Shown piece by piece: positions 35,258-44,241 of a DNA stretch of 64,000 bases (the stretch's first letter is position 1; every line of letters begins with the position of its first letter). Source of the DNA: Nocardioides speluncae (GTDB lineage Bacteria; Actinomycetota; Actinomycetes; Propionibacteriales; Nocardioidaceae); NCBI RefSeq assembly GCF_003121585.1, contig NZ_QEOO01000011.1:1-64000 (forward strand), given 5' to 3'. Under the pieces are notes generated by a model. That model was not told where the DNA came from. It ran no database searches and saw nothing but the letters and a program-made list of their open reading frames with translations. Position numbers and translations under genes: made by a program.

Positions 35258-35271
35258 TGCCGCCAGCGAAC
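35258..35271 (-). promoter_or_regulatory. Possible ClgR site upstream of clpP1
   Basis: On the minus strand GTTCGCTGGCGGCA resembles the reported ClgR motif GTTCGC-N5-GCG with one mismatch at the end. It lies 87 bp upstream of the clpP1 start and just past the cyp125 stop. The adjacent ClgR-like gene makes it worth noting, but the motif is short. Confidence 0.35.
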
Positions 35272-35275
35272 CCCG

Positions 35276-36511
35276 CTACTTGTACTCCACCTGGAGGTCC
35301 TTAACGCCGTTCACCCATGCGTGCCGGAGCCGGCGCGGCTCACCGGCCTGACGGATGTCCGGCATCCGGTTGGCGATCTCCTCGAACATCAGCTCCACCT
35401 CCAGCCGGGCCAGGTTGGCACCGATGCAGTAGTGGGCACCGTGGCCGCCGAACGCCTGGTGCGGGTTCGGGTTGCGGAGGATGTTGAAGGTGTGCGGCTC
35501 GTCGAAGACGTCCTCGTCGAAGTTGGCGCTGCCGTAGAACAGTCCGACCCGCTCCCCCGCCTTCACGTCGACGCCGCCGACATTGATGTCGTTGACCGCC
35601 GTCCGCTGGAAGACCGTTATCGGAGATGCCCAGCGGATGATCTCGTCGGCGGCGGTGGCCGGCCGCTCGCGCTTGTAGAGCTCCCACTGGTCCGGGTTGT
35701 TCATGAACGCGTGCATGCCCCAGGTGATCGCGTTGCGGGTGGTCTCGTTCCCGGCGACGGTCAGCAGGATCACGAAGAAGCCGAACTCGTCGTCGGTCAG
35801 GGAGTGGCCGTCGATGTCGGCGGTGATCAGCTTGGTGACGATGTCGTCCTTGGGGTCCTTCCGCCGTTCGTCGGCGAGCTGCATCGCGTAGGTCAGGATC
35901 TCGATCGACGCCGCCTCCGGGTCTCCGGTTACGTCCGGGTCGGAGCCGGCGATCATCTGATTGGACCAGTCGAAGAGCTTGCCGCGGTCCTCCTGCGGTA
36001 CGCCGAGCAGCTCGGCGATCGCCTGCAGTGGCAGCTCGGCGGCGACGTCGGTGACGAAGTTGCCGGTGCCCTTGGCCAGTGCCTCGTCGACGATCTTCAC
36101 GGCCCGCTCCTGCAGGTGGCCGCGCAGGGCGCCGATCGAGCGCGGGGTGAAGCCGCGGGAGATGGTCTGCCGCATCTTGGTGTGGTCCGGCGGGTCCTGG
36201 TTGATCAGGATCACCCGCTGCAGCTCGACCTGCTCGCGCCGGATGCCGGGCTCGAACCGGATGAACGCGGTGTTCTCCGCAGTCGAGAAGTCGGTCGAGT
36301 TCTTCGACACCGCGGCCACGTCGGCGTGCTTGGAGACGGCCCAGTAGCCGCTTTGCTCGACGAACCCGTCGAGCGCTTCCCCCTCCTGGTCGACCCAGAA
36401 CAGCGGGGCGTTCTTCCGCAGCGCGAGGAACTCGTCATGCGGGACCCGGGATTCGATCAGCTCAGGGTCGGTCGGGTCGAAGCCGGTGAGGGGCGAGGCG
36501 GTGTCGGTCAC
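35276..36511 (-). CDS. cyp125: Cytochrome P450 CYP125, steroid C26/C27 monooxygenase
   Basis: CYP125 oxidises the terminal methyl of the cholesterol side chain to the carboxylic acid, starting side-chain degradation. The 411-residue protein has the I-helix [12 protein letters not shown], the ExxR-region segment [17 protein letters not shown], and the haem loop [15 protein letters not shown] with the proximal Cys. [20 protein letters not shown] is a strong CYP125 signature. The GTG at 36511 has GAAGG upstream; an upstream in-frame extension to 36568 crosses the KstR operator and is rejected. Divergent from fadA5, as in M. tuberculosis Rv3545c/Rv3546. Confidence 0.95.
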   Translation of the reverse strand: MTDTASPLTGFDPTDPELIESRVPHDEFLALRKNAPLFWVDQEGEALDGFVEQSGYWAVSKHADVAAVSKNSTDFSTAENTAFIRFEPGIRREQVELQRVILINQDPPDHTKMRQTISRGFTPRSIGALRGHLQERAVKIVDEALAKGTGNFVTDVAAELPLQAIAELLGVPQEDRGKLFDWSNQMIAGSDPDVTGDPEAASIEILTYAMQLADERRKDPKDDIVTKLITADIDGHSLTDDEFGFFVILLTVAGNETTRNAITWGMHAFMNNPDQWELYKRERPATAADEIIRWASPITVFQRTAVNDINVGGVDVKAGERVGLFYGSANFDEDVFDEPHTFNILRNPNPHQAFGGHGAHYCIGANLARLEVELMFEEIANRMPDIRQAGEPRRLRHAWVNGVKDLQVEYK

Positions 36512-36528
36512 GGTGATTCCCTTCAGAC

Positions 36529-36542
36529 TGGAACACGTTCTA
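36529..36542. promoter_or_regulatory. KstR operator upstream of cyp125
   Basis: TGGAACACGTTCTA matches TnnAACnnGTTnnA at all defined positions, 18 bp before the cyp125 GTG. Confidence 0.85.
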
Positions 36543-36578
36543 GTAATGATCGTGACACAGGTCACCAAGGGTCGGTAG

Positions 36579-37802
<1,224 letters not shown>

Positions 37803-37807
37803 CGGAC

Positions 37808-37876
37808 CGGGCAGTTTCGCAAGGTCCCTTGTGAAACTGTCCCAGCCCGCGCGAAAGATCTCCCGGGCTGGGACAG
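37808..37876. repeat. Left inverted end of unit A (two overlapping hairpins)
   Basis: The first hairpin pairs 37809-37824 with 37827-37842 (two G-T pairs). The second pairs 37837-37849 with 37864-37876 over 13 perfect bp. They share bases 37837-37842, so only one can form at a time. It begins six bases after the fadA5 stop and could act as its terminator. Confidence 0.8.
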
Positions 37877-37927
37877 AAACGTACGGGAAACACGTCAACG
37901 GTCCGAGCCCCATCGGCCCATTAACCG

Positions 37928-37961
37928 TCCACAGAATTCGACTGGGGCGAACTATCCACAG
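37928..37961 (+). promoter_or_regulatory. Paired TCCACAG boxes before the unit A gene
   Basis: GTCCACAGA at 37927-37935 and CTATCCACAGG at 37952-37962 have their TCCACA cores 27 bp apart; the second box ends 52 bp before ATG 38013. The intervening TTCGACTGGGGCGAAC resembles the spacer in the same position before the gene at 58899-59939. The boxes look like DnaA-box variants, but a promoter or self-recognition role is equally possible. Confidence 0.55.
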
Positions 37962-38012
37962 GAGCGCACTGCGAGCAGGCAAGCGGCTCCCTGGTCGGGC
38001 AGGCTGCCGCGC

Positions 38013-38969
38013 ATGATGGAGCTCGCCAACATTCACCATGACCCGGTGTTCCTGCGGCGCGAGGCGCTTGAGCACGGGTACACCGACAAGAATCTACGCT
38101 CAGCCTTACGTGACAAAGCCATCGTCAGGATCCGGCAAGGAACCTATACGACGCCTGACGTCTGGCAACCCACTGACGCCCAGGAGCGGCATCGACTCGC
38201 GGCTGCCGGAGTTCTGCTAACCCATGGTGACGCTGTCATGCTCAGTCACACATCCGCTGCGGTCGAGCACGGACTGCGCGTGTGGCAGCCCAACCTCGCC
38301 AAGGTCCACGTCACTCGCCTTGACGGCGGCACCGGCCGAGTCACCGACGACATCGTCTACCACGAAGGGACGTGGACGCCTGACGACGTCGTATCCAAAG
38401 ATGACAAGCTCTTGGTCATGCCGGTCCGCGCGGGGCTCGAGGCCGCGACCCTGACGGACGTCGAAGGAGGCATGGTCGTCCTTGACTCGCTGCTCGATCT
38501 CGATCTTGCTACCGAGGATGAGCTCAGTGCCGCGGCCAAGCACACAGCACGGTGGCCGCACCACCGGCGTTTGCAAGTCACCGTCCGGCTGGTCAGGCGC
38601 GGTGCGCAATCTGTTGGCGAGTCTCGCGGTAGGTATCTGTGCTGGAGCCAGCATCTGCCAGAGCCTCAGTTGCAGTTCGAGGTGCGCGACGAGTCCGGCG
38701 AGGTCGTCGCTGTCACCTACTTCGGGTGGCCCGAACTCGGAGTACTCGGCGAATTCGACGGACGGTTGAAGTACGGCCGGCTCCTCAAACCAGGCGAGGA
38801 ACCCGGGGACGCAGTCTTTCGAGAGAAGCAGCGGGAGGATCTCGTTCGCAGCCTGACGCAGTGCCTCTTCGTGCGAATGATCTGGCGCGACCTCTACCGC
38901 CCTCGTGTCACTGCCGCTCGGATCCGCACCACGTTCAGTCGATCCACCGCCGCCCGCCGGCCCGCCTAA
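38013..38969 (+). CDS. AbiEi-like / DUF559-type putative nuclease (unit A)
   Basis: A 318-residue protein with two parts. The N-terminus (REALEHGYTDKNLRSALRDK, then AIVRIRQGTY) is the winged-helix AbiEi antitoxin-like start; the middle has MLSHTSAAVEHG. The C-terminal 120 residues (ESRGRYLCW, PEPQLQFEVRDESG, GVLGEFDGRLKYGR, REKQREDLVRSL) resemble a DUF559/Vsr-like PD-(D/E)xK nuclease fold with E-F-D-x-R-x-K. No toxin partner gene is adjacent, so a classical AbiE pair is unlikely. Codons are less G/C-biased than in neighbours, hinting at transfer. Start could be ATG 38013 or 38016. Confidence 0.75.
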   Translation: MMELANIHHDPVFLRREALEHGYTDKNLRSALRDKAIVRIRQGTYTTPDVWQPTDAQERHRLAAAGVLLTHGDAVMLSHTSAAVEHGLRVWQPNLAKVHVTRLDGGTGRVTDDIVYHEGTWTPDDVVSKDDKLLVMPVRAGLEAATLTDVEGGMVVLDSLLDLDLATEDELSAAAKHTARWPHHRRLQVTVRLVRRGAQSVGESRGRYLCWSQHLPEPQLQFEVRDESGEVVAVTYFGWPELGVLGEFDGRLKYGRLLKPGEEPGDAVFREKQREDLVRSLTQCLFVRMIWRDLYRPRVTAARIRTTFSRSTAARRPA

Positions 38970-38971
38970 AA

Positions 38972-39040
38972 CTGTCCCGGCCCACGAGATGCTTCCAACG
39001 GGCTGAGACTGTTTCACAAGGGACCTTGCGAAACCGCCCG
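38972..39040. repeat. Right inverted end of unit A
   Basis: Inverted copy of the left end. Its first-hairpin counterpart, GTTTCACAAGG-GA-CCTTGCGAAAC (39011-39034), is almost exactly conserved, while the second hairpin is more diverged. It separates the unit A gene from the converging SDR gene (stop 39052). Confidence 0.8.
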
Positions 39041-39051
39041 TCGCCCGCAGC

Positions 39052-39966
39052 TCAGCCAGCGCCGTAGACGGGCTCGGGTGGGGTGGCGGCAGCGAGGAGC
39101 TTGCGGAGGGCGGGGCCGATGTCGGCGGCGTCCCAGCGGCGACCGGCATCTTCGGCGGGGCCGTGGGTCCAGCCTTGCTCGACACAGATGCGGCCGCCCT
39201 CGATCTCGAAGACACGGCCGGTGACGTCGCCGGCGTCCTCCGACGCCAGCCACGCGACGAGCGGGGAGTTGTTCGCCGGGTCCATGGTGTCGAAGCCGTC
39301 GTCGACCGGCGCCATCATGTCCGCGAAAGCGGCTTCGGTCATCCGGGTGCGGGCGACGGGGGCGATCGCGTTGACGGTGACGCCGTACCGCCCCAGCTCG
39401 GCAGCGGCGACCAGGGTTAGGCCGGCGATGCCCGCCTTCGCCGCCGAGTAGGTCGCCTGGCCGATCGAGCCCTGCAGGCCCGCGCCGGAGGAGGTGTTGA
39501 CGACCCGGGCCGCGCGAGTGCGGCCGGCCTTTGCTTCAGAGCGCCAGTACGCCGAGGCGTGGCGCAGCGGCGCGAAGTGGCCCTTGAGGTGCACCCGGAC
39601 GACCGCGTCCCACTCCTCCTCGGACGTGTTCACCAGCATCCGGTCGCGGACGAAGCCGGCGTTGTTGACCAGGATGTCGAGTCCGCCGAACTCCGACACG
39701 GCCTGCCCGACCATCGCCTCGGCCTGCGCGAAGTCCGCGACGTCGGCGCCGTTCGCCACGGCCTCGCCGCCGGCGGCACGGATCGCCGTGACCACCTCAT
39801 CCGCCGGCCCCGCACTCACCCCAGCCCCGTCGGCCGCGGCGCCGAGGTCGTTGACCACGACCCGCGCACCCTGCCGGGCCAGCTCCAGCGCGTGCGCGCG
39901 GCCGATGCCGCGTCCGGCGCCGGTCACGATCGCCACCCGGCCGTCGAGGATTCCGCTCACTGCCAC
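39052..39966 (-). CDS. Short-chain dehydrogenase, Rv3548c type (KstR2 regulon)
   Basis: A 304-residue SDR, the same length as M. tuberculosis Rv3548c by recollection. NAD(P) motif TGAGRGIGRAHALE, NNAG (DILVNNAGFVRD), catalytic Ser in VVNTSSGAGLQG and Y-x3-K in ATYSAAKAG. The long C-terminal tail (RWDAADIGPALRKLLAAATP) is typical of this subfamily. Start is GTG 39966, which overlaps the upstream TAG (TAGTG) with AAGGAG five bases before. It is second in a minus-strand operon read from the first KstR2-type promoter; likely acts on a ring C/D hydroxyacyl-CoA. Confidence 0.85.
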   Translation of the reverse strand: MAVSGILDGRVAIVTGAGRGIGRAHALELARQGARVVVNDLGAAADGAGVSAGPADEVVTAIRAAGGEAVANGADVADFAQAEAMVGQAVSEFGGLDILVNNAGFVRDRMLVNTSEEEWDAVVRVHLKGHFAPLRHASAYWRSEAKAGRTRAARVVNTSSGAGLQGSIGQATYSAAKAGIAGLTLVAAAELGRYGVTVNAIAPVARTRMTEAAFADMMAPVDDGFDTMDPANNSPLVAWLASEDAGDVTGRVFEIEGGRICVEQGWTHGPAEDAGRRWDAADIGPALRKLLAAATPPEPVYGAG

Positions 39967-40727
39967 TACTGCTCCTTCGTGTTCTGTACGGCGGCCAGGA
40001 AGGCCGGCGCCTCTCCCCCGCCATGACACTCCAAGGTCGCCCCGCTGACGTACGACGCCAGGTCGCTCGCCAGGAAGGCCACCACAGCCGCCACCTCGGA
40101 CGGCCGAGCCATCCGCCCAAGGGGGATCGTCCGCTCGATGGCTGCGACACCCGCGTCGCCGCCGTAGTGGTCGTCGGTCAGCTCGGTCCGGCACATGCCG
40201 ACGTCGACCGCGTTCACCCGCACCCGCGGCGCCCACTCGACCGCCAGCGACCGGGTCAGCGAGTCAAGGCCGGCCTTCGCCGCGCCGTACGCCGCCGTCC
40301 CGGGCGAGGGTCGCAGCGCGCTCACCGACGAGACGTTCACGATCGCGCCACCCTCGCCCATCACGGCGTACGCGGCCTGCGCGACCAGCAGCGGCGCGGC
40401 CAGATTGAGGTCGATCACCTTGGCATGGAACCGCGGCGACGCTTCCGCCGCCGGTGTGTACGGCGCGCCGCCGGCGTTGTTGACCAGGATGTCCAGCCGC
40501 CCGTGCCGCTCGACGACACCGGCCACCAGCCCCGCCACCGCATCCGGGTCGCGCACGTCGCAGACGACGTGGGTCGAACCGGCGAGCGACGAGGACGCCG
40601 CCGAGCGTGCACACGTCACGACCGCCGCCCCGGCGTCGACCAACGTCGCCGCGATCGCCCTCCCGATCCCCCGGCTACCGCCGGTGACGAGGGCGACTCT
40701 GCCGGACAGGTCGATCGCGAGTGTCAT
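39966..40727 (-). CDS. Short-chain dehydrogenase, Rv3549c type (KstR2 regulon)
   Basis: A 253-residue SDR with TGGSRGIGRAIAATL, NNAGGAPYTP, Ser in VNVSSVSALRPSPG and Y-x3-K in AAYGAAKAGLDSL. ATG 40727 is 14 bp from an 18-bp palindrome and divergent from echA20, matching the Rv3549c/Rv3550 arrangement. Its stop is shared with the start of the next SDR. The substrate is presumably an intermediate after HIP-CoA; no direct assignment is known to me. Confidence 0.85.
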   Translation of the reverse strand: MTLAIDLSGRVALVTGGSRGIGRAIAATLVDAGAAVVTCARSAASSSLAGSTHVVCDVRDPDAVAGLVAGVVERHGRLDILVNNAGGAPYTPAAEASPRFHAKVIDLNLAAPLLVAQAAYAVMGEGGAIVNVSSVSALRPSPGTAAYGAAKAGLDSLTRSLAVEWAPRVRVNAVDVGMCRTELTDDHYGGDAGVAAIERTIPLGRMARPSEVAAVVAFLASDLASYVSGATLECHGGGEAPAFLAAVQNTKEQ

Positions 40728-40740
40728 GGTGGACTATACT

Positions 40741-40758
40741 ACCAAGCAAATGCTTGGT
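40741..40758. promoter_or_regulatory. KstR2-type operator (SDR / echA20 divergent promoter)
   Basis: ACCAAGCAAATGCTTGGT has perfect 8-bp arms around AA. The same palindrome with AC in the centre lies between fadE30 and fadD3 at 50793-50810. Both positions are KstR2-controlled promoters in M. tuberculosis. The half-sites are spaced four bases wider than the AnCAAGnnCTTGnT motif published there, so binding by this KstR2 is inferred from context. Confidence 0.75.
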
Positions 40759-40776
40759 TTGGTGGAGGAGGACACC

Positions 40777-41547
40777 TTGGGAATCGCCACGGAGCAGCGT
40801 GACGACGGCATCCGCGTCATCACGATGGACACGCCACCGGTCAACGCGCTCACGGTGCAGGGCTGGTTCGACCTGGCCGCCGCCCTCGACGAGGCCGGCC
40901 GCGATCCGGCCTCCCGTGTCGTCGTACTCAGAGCCGAGGGCAAGGGCTTCAACGCCGGCGTCGACATCAAGGAGATGCAGCACACCGCGGGCTTCGACGC
41001 GCTGATCGGCGCCAACAAGGGCTGCTTCGCCGCCTTCAAGGCCGTCTACGAGTGCGCGGTGCCGGTGATCGCCGCGGTCCACGGTTACTGCCTCGGCGGC
41101 GGCGTCGGGCTGGTCGGCAACGCCGACATCGTGGTCGCCAGCGACGACGCCTACTTCGGCGTGCCCGAGGTCAAGCAGGGCGCCCTGGGCGCAGCCACCC
41201 ACATGGCCCGGCTGGTCCCCCAGCACCTGATGCGCACCCTCTACTTCACCGCGCGCACGATCAAGGCCGCCGACCTGGTCCAGCACGGCTCGGTGTACGA
41301 CGTGGTCCCCCGCGACCAGCTCGACGCGGCGGCGCTCGCCCTGGCCGCCGATATCGCCGACAAGGACCCACGGGTGATCCGCGCCGCCAAGGAGGCGCTC
41401 AACGGCATCGACCCGATCGACGTGAACAAGAGCTACCGGTTCGAGCAGGGCTTCACGATGGAGCTCAACCTCGCCGGGGTGTCCGACGAGCTGCGCGACG
41501 AGTTCGCCGGCACCGAGAAATCAGGCCGACAGAGGGAGAACAAGTGA
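40777..41547 (+). CDS. echA20: EchA20 crotonase, steroid D-ring hydrolase
   Basis: In M. tuberculosis EchA20 hydrolyses the remaining D ring of the HIP-derived CoA ester. The 256-residue protein closely follows EchA20: GKGFNAGVDIKEMQ, NKGCFAAFKAVYECAVPVIAAVHG, and FGVPEVKQGALGAATHMARLVPQH. One crotonase Glu (in VPEV) is kept; the other is replaced within GGGVGLVGNAD, as expected for a non-hydratase. TTG 40777 is chosen because GGAGG precedes it; an in-frame ATG at 40750 lies inside the operator. It heads echA20-ipdA-ipdB-ipdC. Confidence 0.93.
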   Translation: MGIATEQRDDGIRVITMDTPPVNALTVQGWFDLAAALDEAGRDPASRVVVLRAEGKGFNAGVDIKEMQHTAGFDALIGANKGCFAAFKAVYECAVPVIAAVHGYCLGGGVGLVGNADIVVASDDAYFGVPEVKQGALGAATHMARLVPQHLMRTLYFTARTIKAADLVQHGSVYDVVPRDQLDAAALALAADIADKDPRVIRAAKEALNGIDPIDVNKSYRFEQGFTMELNLAGVSDELRDEFAGTEKSGRQRENK

Positions 41548-42422
41548 CAGGCCCGCGCGACAAGCAGATGAGCCTCGACGACGTCGTCGGCGAGCTCAAG
41601 GACGGGATGACGATCGGCATCGGCGGCTGGGGGTCCCGGCGCAAGCCAATGGCGCTGGTCCGGGCGATCCTCCGCTCGGACCTGCGCGACCTGACCATCG
41701 TCAGCTGGGGAGGCCCGGACGTCGGGCTGCTGGCCCGGGCGGGCAAGGTCCGCAAGCTGGTCTACGCGTTCGTCTCGCTGGACTCGATCCCGCTCGAGCC
41801 GAACTTCCAGCACGCCCGCCAGTCCGGCGGCATCCCCGACGTGGTCGAGCTCGACGAAGGCATGTTCCTGACCGGGCTGCGCGCTGCCGCGCAGCGGGTG
41901 CCGTTCCTGCCGACCCGCGCCGGCCTCGGCTCCGACGTGCTCGTCAACCAGCCGTGGCTGAAGACCGTGACAAGCCCGTACGACGACGGCGAGGAGCTGG
42001 TCGCGATGCCGGCCCTGAACCTCGACGTCGCGCTGGTGCACCTCAACCGTGCCGACGCTCACGGCAACGCGGCGTACCTCGGGCCGGACCCGTACTTCGA
42101 CGACCTGTTCTGCATGGCCGCCGACCGCGCGTTCCTCTCCTGCGAGCAGATCACCGACACCGCGGGGCTGACCGTCGACACCCCAGTCCAGCGGCTGCTG
42201 ATCAGCCGGATGATGGTCGACGGCGTCGTCGAGACCCCCAACGGCGCGCACTTCACCAGCTGCGTCCCCGACTACGACCGCGACGAGCCGTTCCAGAAGG
42301 CGTACGCCGAGGCGGCCCGCGACGCCGACGCGTGGGCGGCCTTCGAGGCGAGGTTCCTGCAAGGCGACGAGGCGGCCTACCAACAGGCAGTCACAGCGTT
42401 CCGCGAGGAGGCAGCACGATGA
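41544..42422 (+). CDS. ipdA: COCHEA-CoA hydrolase subunit alpha (IpdA)
   Basis: IpdA and IpdB form a CoA-transferase-fold hydrolase that opens the last steroid ring (C) by a retro-Claisen-like reaction. The 292-residue alpha subunit shows GMTIGIGGWGSRRKPMAL, TIVSWGGPDVGLLARAG, FVSLDSIPLEPNFQ and VALVHLNRADAHGNAAYLG. GTG 41544 overlaps the echA20 TGA, with AGGGAG upstream, so translation is coupled. Order echA20-ipdA-ipdB-ipdC equals Rv3550-Rv3553. Confidence 0.94.
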   Translation: MTGPRDKQMSLDDVVGELKDGMTIGIGGWGSRRKPMALVRAILRSDLRDLTIVSWGGPDVGLLARAGKVRKLVYAFVSLDSIPLEPNFQHARQSGGIPDVVELDEGMFLTGLRAAAQRVPFLPTRAGLGSDVLVNQPWLKTVTSPYDDGEELVAMPALNLDVALVHLNRADAHGNAAYLGPDPYFDDLFCMAADRAFLSCEQITDTAGLTVDTPVQRLLISRMMVDGVVETPNGAHFTSCVPDYDRDEPFQKAYAEAARDADAWAAFEARFLQGDEAAYQQAVTAFREEAAR

Positions 42423-43171
42423 CCCCTACCCCCGCCGAGGTCTGCGCCGCCGCGATCGCGGACGCGTTCGCCGACGATGGCGAGATCTTCGCGAGCCCGA
42501 TGGGACTGCTGCCGACCCTGGGCGCCCGGCTCGCCAAGCTCACCAGCAACCCCGACCTGCTCATCTCCGACGGCGAGACGGTGTTCCTCGGCGGCGTCCC
42601 GCCGCTCGGCGCGAGTGCCGACGTGGTCGAGGGCTGGATCCCGTTCCGCCGGGTCTTCGACGTGGTCGCGTGGGGCCGGCGGCACGTCATGATGGGCGCC
42701 ACCCAGATCGACCAGCACGGCAACCAGAACATCTCCGCGATCGGCGAGTTCGCCCAGCCCAAGCGGATGCTGCTCGGCAGCCGCGGCGCGCCGGGCAACA
42801 CCATCAACCACCGGACGTCGTACTGGGTCCCGAAGCACTCGCCGCGGGTCTTCGTGCCGCAGGTCGACATCGTCAGCGGCGTCGGCCGGGCCCGCGCGGA
42901 ACAGGCCGGCGCAGCCGCCACCCGCTTCCACGACCTGCACCGGATCGTCAGCAACCTCGGCGTCTTCGACTTACAGGGACCGGACGGCACGCTCCGGCTG
43001 CTCTCGGTCCACCCTGGCGTGACCACGGACGACGTGGTCGAGGCGAGCGGCTGCCCGATCTACATCGAGGGCGACGTGCCCGAGACCCGGCAGCCGACGA
43101 TGTCCGAGCTGGTGCTGATCCGTGAGGTGCTCGACCCGAGGAGCCTGCGCGACCGCGAGGTCCCCTCATGA
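42419..43171 (+). CDS. ipdB: COCHEA-CoA hydrolase subunit beta (IpdB)
   Basis: The 250-residue beta subunit, with FASPMGLLPTLGARLAK, the Glu-containing LISDGETVFLGG, RRHVMMGATQIDQHGNQNIS and TINHRTSYWVPKHSPRVFVP. ATG 42419 overlaps the ipdA TGA (ATGA) after GAGGAGG, and its own stop overlaps ipdC in the same way, so the complex is made in fixed ratio. Confidence 0.94.
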   Translation: MTPTPAEVCAAAIADAFADDGEIFASPMGLLPTLGARLAKLTSNPDLLISDGETVFLGGVPPLGASADVVEGWIPFRRVFDVVAWGRRHVMMGATQIDQHGNQNISAIGEFAQPKRMLLGSRGAPGNTINHRTSYWVPKHSPRVFVPQVDIVSGVGRARAEQAGAAATRFHDLHRIVSNLGVFDLQGPDGTLRLLSVHPGVTTDDVVEASGCPIYIEGDVPETRQPTMSELVLIREVLDPRSLRDREVPS

Positions 43172-44235
43172 TCGACCAGCTGCTCAAGACCCCGCTGACC
43201 GAGCTGGTCGGGGTCCGGCACCCGGTCGTGCAGACCGGGATGGGCTGGGTGTCCGGCCCGCGCCTGGTCACCGCGACCGCCAACGCCGGCGGCCTCGGCA
43301 TCCTGGCCAGCGCGACGATGACGTACGACGAGCTGGAGCGCGCGATCGTCAAGGTGAAGGAGCGCACCGACCAGCCGTTCGGGGTCAACCTGCGCGCCGA
43401 CGCGGGCGACGCACCCGAGCGGGTCGAGCTGCTCATCAAGTACGGCGTGAAGCTGGCGTCGTTCGCGCTCGCGCCCAAGCCGGAGCTGATCGGCCGCCTC
43501 AAGGAGCACGGCATCGTGGTGATGCCGTCGGTCGGCGCGGCCCGGCACGCCGAGAAGGTCGCTGCCTGGGGCGCCGACGCCGTGATGATGCAGGGCGGCG
43601 AGGGCGGCGGGCACACCGGCTCGGTCCCGACCACGCTGCTGCTGCCGAGCGTGCTCGACGCGGTCGACATCCCGGTGGTCGCGGCCGGCGGCTTCTTCGA
43701 CGGCCGCGGGCTGGCGGCCGCGCTGTCGTACGGCGCCGCCGGGGTCGGCATGGGCACCCGCTTCCTGCTGACCAGCGACAGCGCCGTCCCGAACGAGGTG
43801 AAGAAGCGCTACCTCGCCGCGGGGCTCGACGGCACCGTGGTCACCGACCGCGTCGACGGGATGCCGCACCGGATGCTGCGAACGCCGCTCGTCGAGGAGC
43901 TGCACGAGACCAGCGCGGTCAAACGCCTCGGGCCGACCGTCAAGAGGACGCTGGCGTTCAAGAAGCTGAGCGGCATGAGCTGGCGGCAGCTGGCCGCGGA
44001 CGGCCGGGCGATGAAGCATGGCAGCGAGCGCTCGTGGTCCCAGATGGTGCTGGCCGCCAACACTCCGATGATGCTGAAGGCCGGGCTGGTCGAGGGCGAT
44101 CCGGATGCCGGCGTACTGGCCGCCGGTCAGGTGGTCGGCATGCTCGACGACCTGCCGAGCTGCGAGGAGCTGATCGACCGGGTCGTCACCGGGGCCGCCG
44201 ACCGGCTGCGCCGGGCCGCGGCGTACACCGGCTGA
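43168..44235 (+). CDS. ipdC: IpdC, nitronate-monooxygenase-family flavin enzyme of ring C/D degradation
   Basis: A 355-residue FMN TIM-barrel protein. Landmarks: LVGVRHPVVQTGMGWVSG at the N-terminus, GLGILASATMTYDELE, MMQGGEGGGHTGSVPT and YGAAGVGMGTRFLLTSD. In mycobacteria IpdC (Rv3553) acts on the hydroxylated HIP-CoA-derived ester; I recall a double-bond rearrangement via reduction/oxidation but cannot confirm it from sequence. It ends the echA20-ipdABC operon. The nitronate family name is structural and not functional here. Confidence 0.9.
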   Translation: MIDQLLKTPLTELVGVRHPVVQTGMGWVSGPRLVTATANAGGLGILASATMTYDELERAIVKVKERTDQPFGVNLRADAGDAPERVELLIKYGVKLASFALAPKPELIGRLKEHGIVVMPSVGAARHAEKVAAWGADAVMMQGGEGGGHTGSVPTTLLLPSVLDAVDIPVVAAGGFFDGRGLAAALSYGAAGVGMGTRFLLTSDSAVPNEVKKRYLAAGLDGTVVTDRVDGMPHRMLRTPLVEELHETSAVKRLGPTVKRTLAFKKLSGMSWRQLAADGRAMKHGSERSWSQMVLAANTPMMLKAGLVEGDPDAGVLAAGQVVGMLDDLPSCEELIDRVVTGAADRLRRAAAYTG

Positions 44236-44241
44236 GACTGG

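Larger units (their letters stand above)
37808..39040. mobile_element. Candidate palindrome-bracketed nuclease-like unit (unit A)
   Basis: A 1,233-bp unit with 69-bp inverted ends, 37808-37876 and 38972-39040, identical at 58 of 69 positions; most differences lie in one loop. Each end holds two overlapping stem-loops: GTTTCGCAAGG-TC-CCTTGTGAAAC, and CTGTCCCAGCCCG with its complement around a 14-base loop. The only gene inside is the AbiEi/DUF559-like ORF, whose stop is three bases from the right end. No transposase and no clear target duplication were seen, so mobility is hypothesis. Confidence 0.5.

Noticed and set aside
37808..39040. Unit A as a conventional insertion sequence or a complete AbiE toxin-antitoxin pair
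   Set aside because: No transposase catalytic motifs, no clear target-site duplication, and no adjacent AbiEii-type nucleotidyltransferase gene.
39967..40236. N-terminal extension of the SDR frame to 40236
   Set aside because: It overlaps the other SDR out of frame; GTG 39966 with AAGGAG gives the conserved 304-residue length.
40750..40776. ATG 40750 as echA20 start
   Set aside because: It lies inside the operator palindrome; TTG 40777 has a strong ribosome site and fits the family length.
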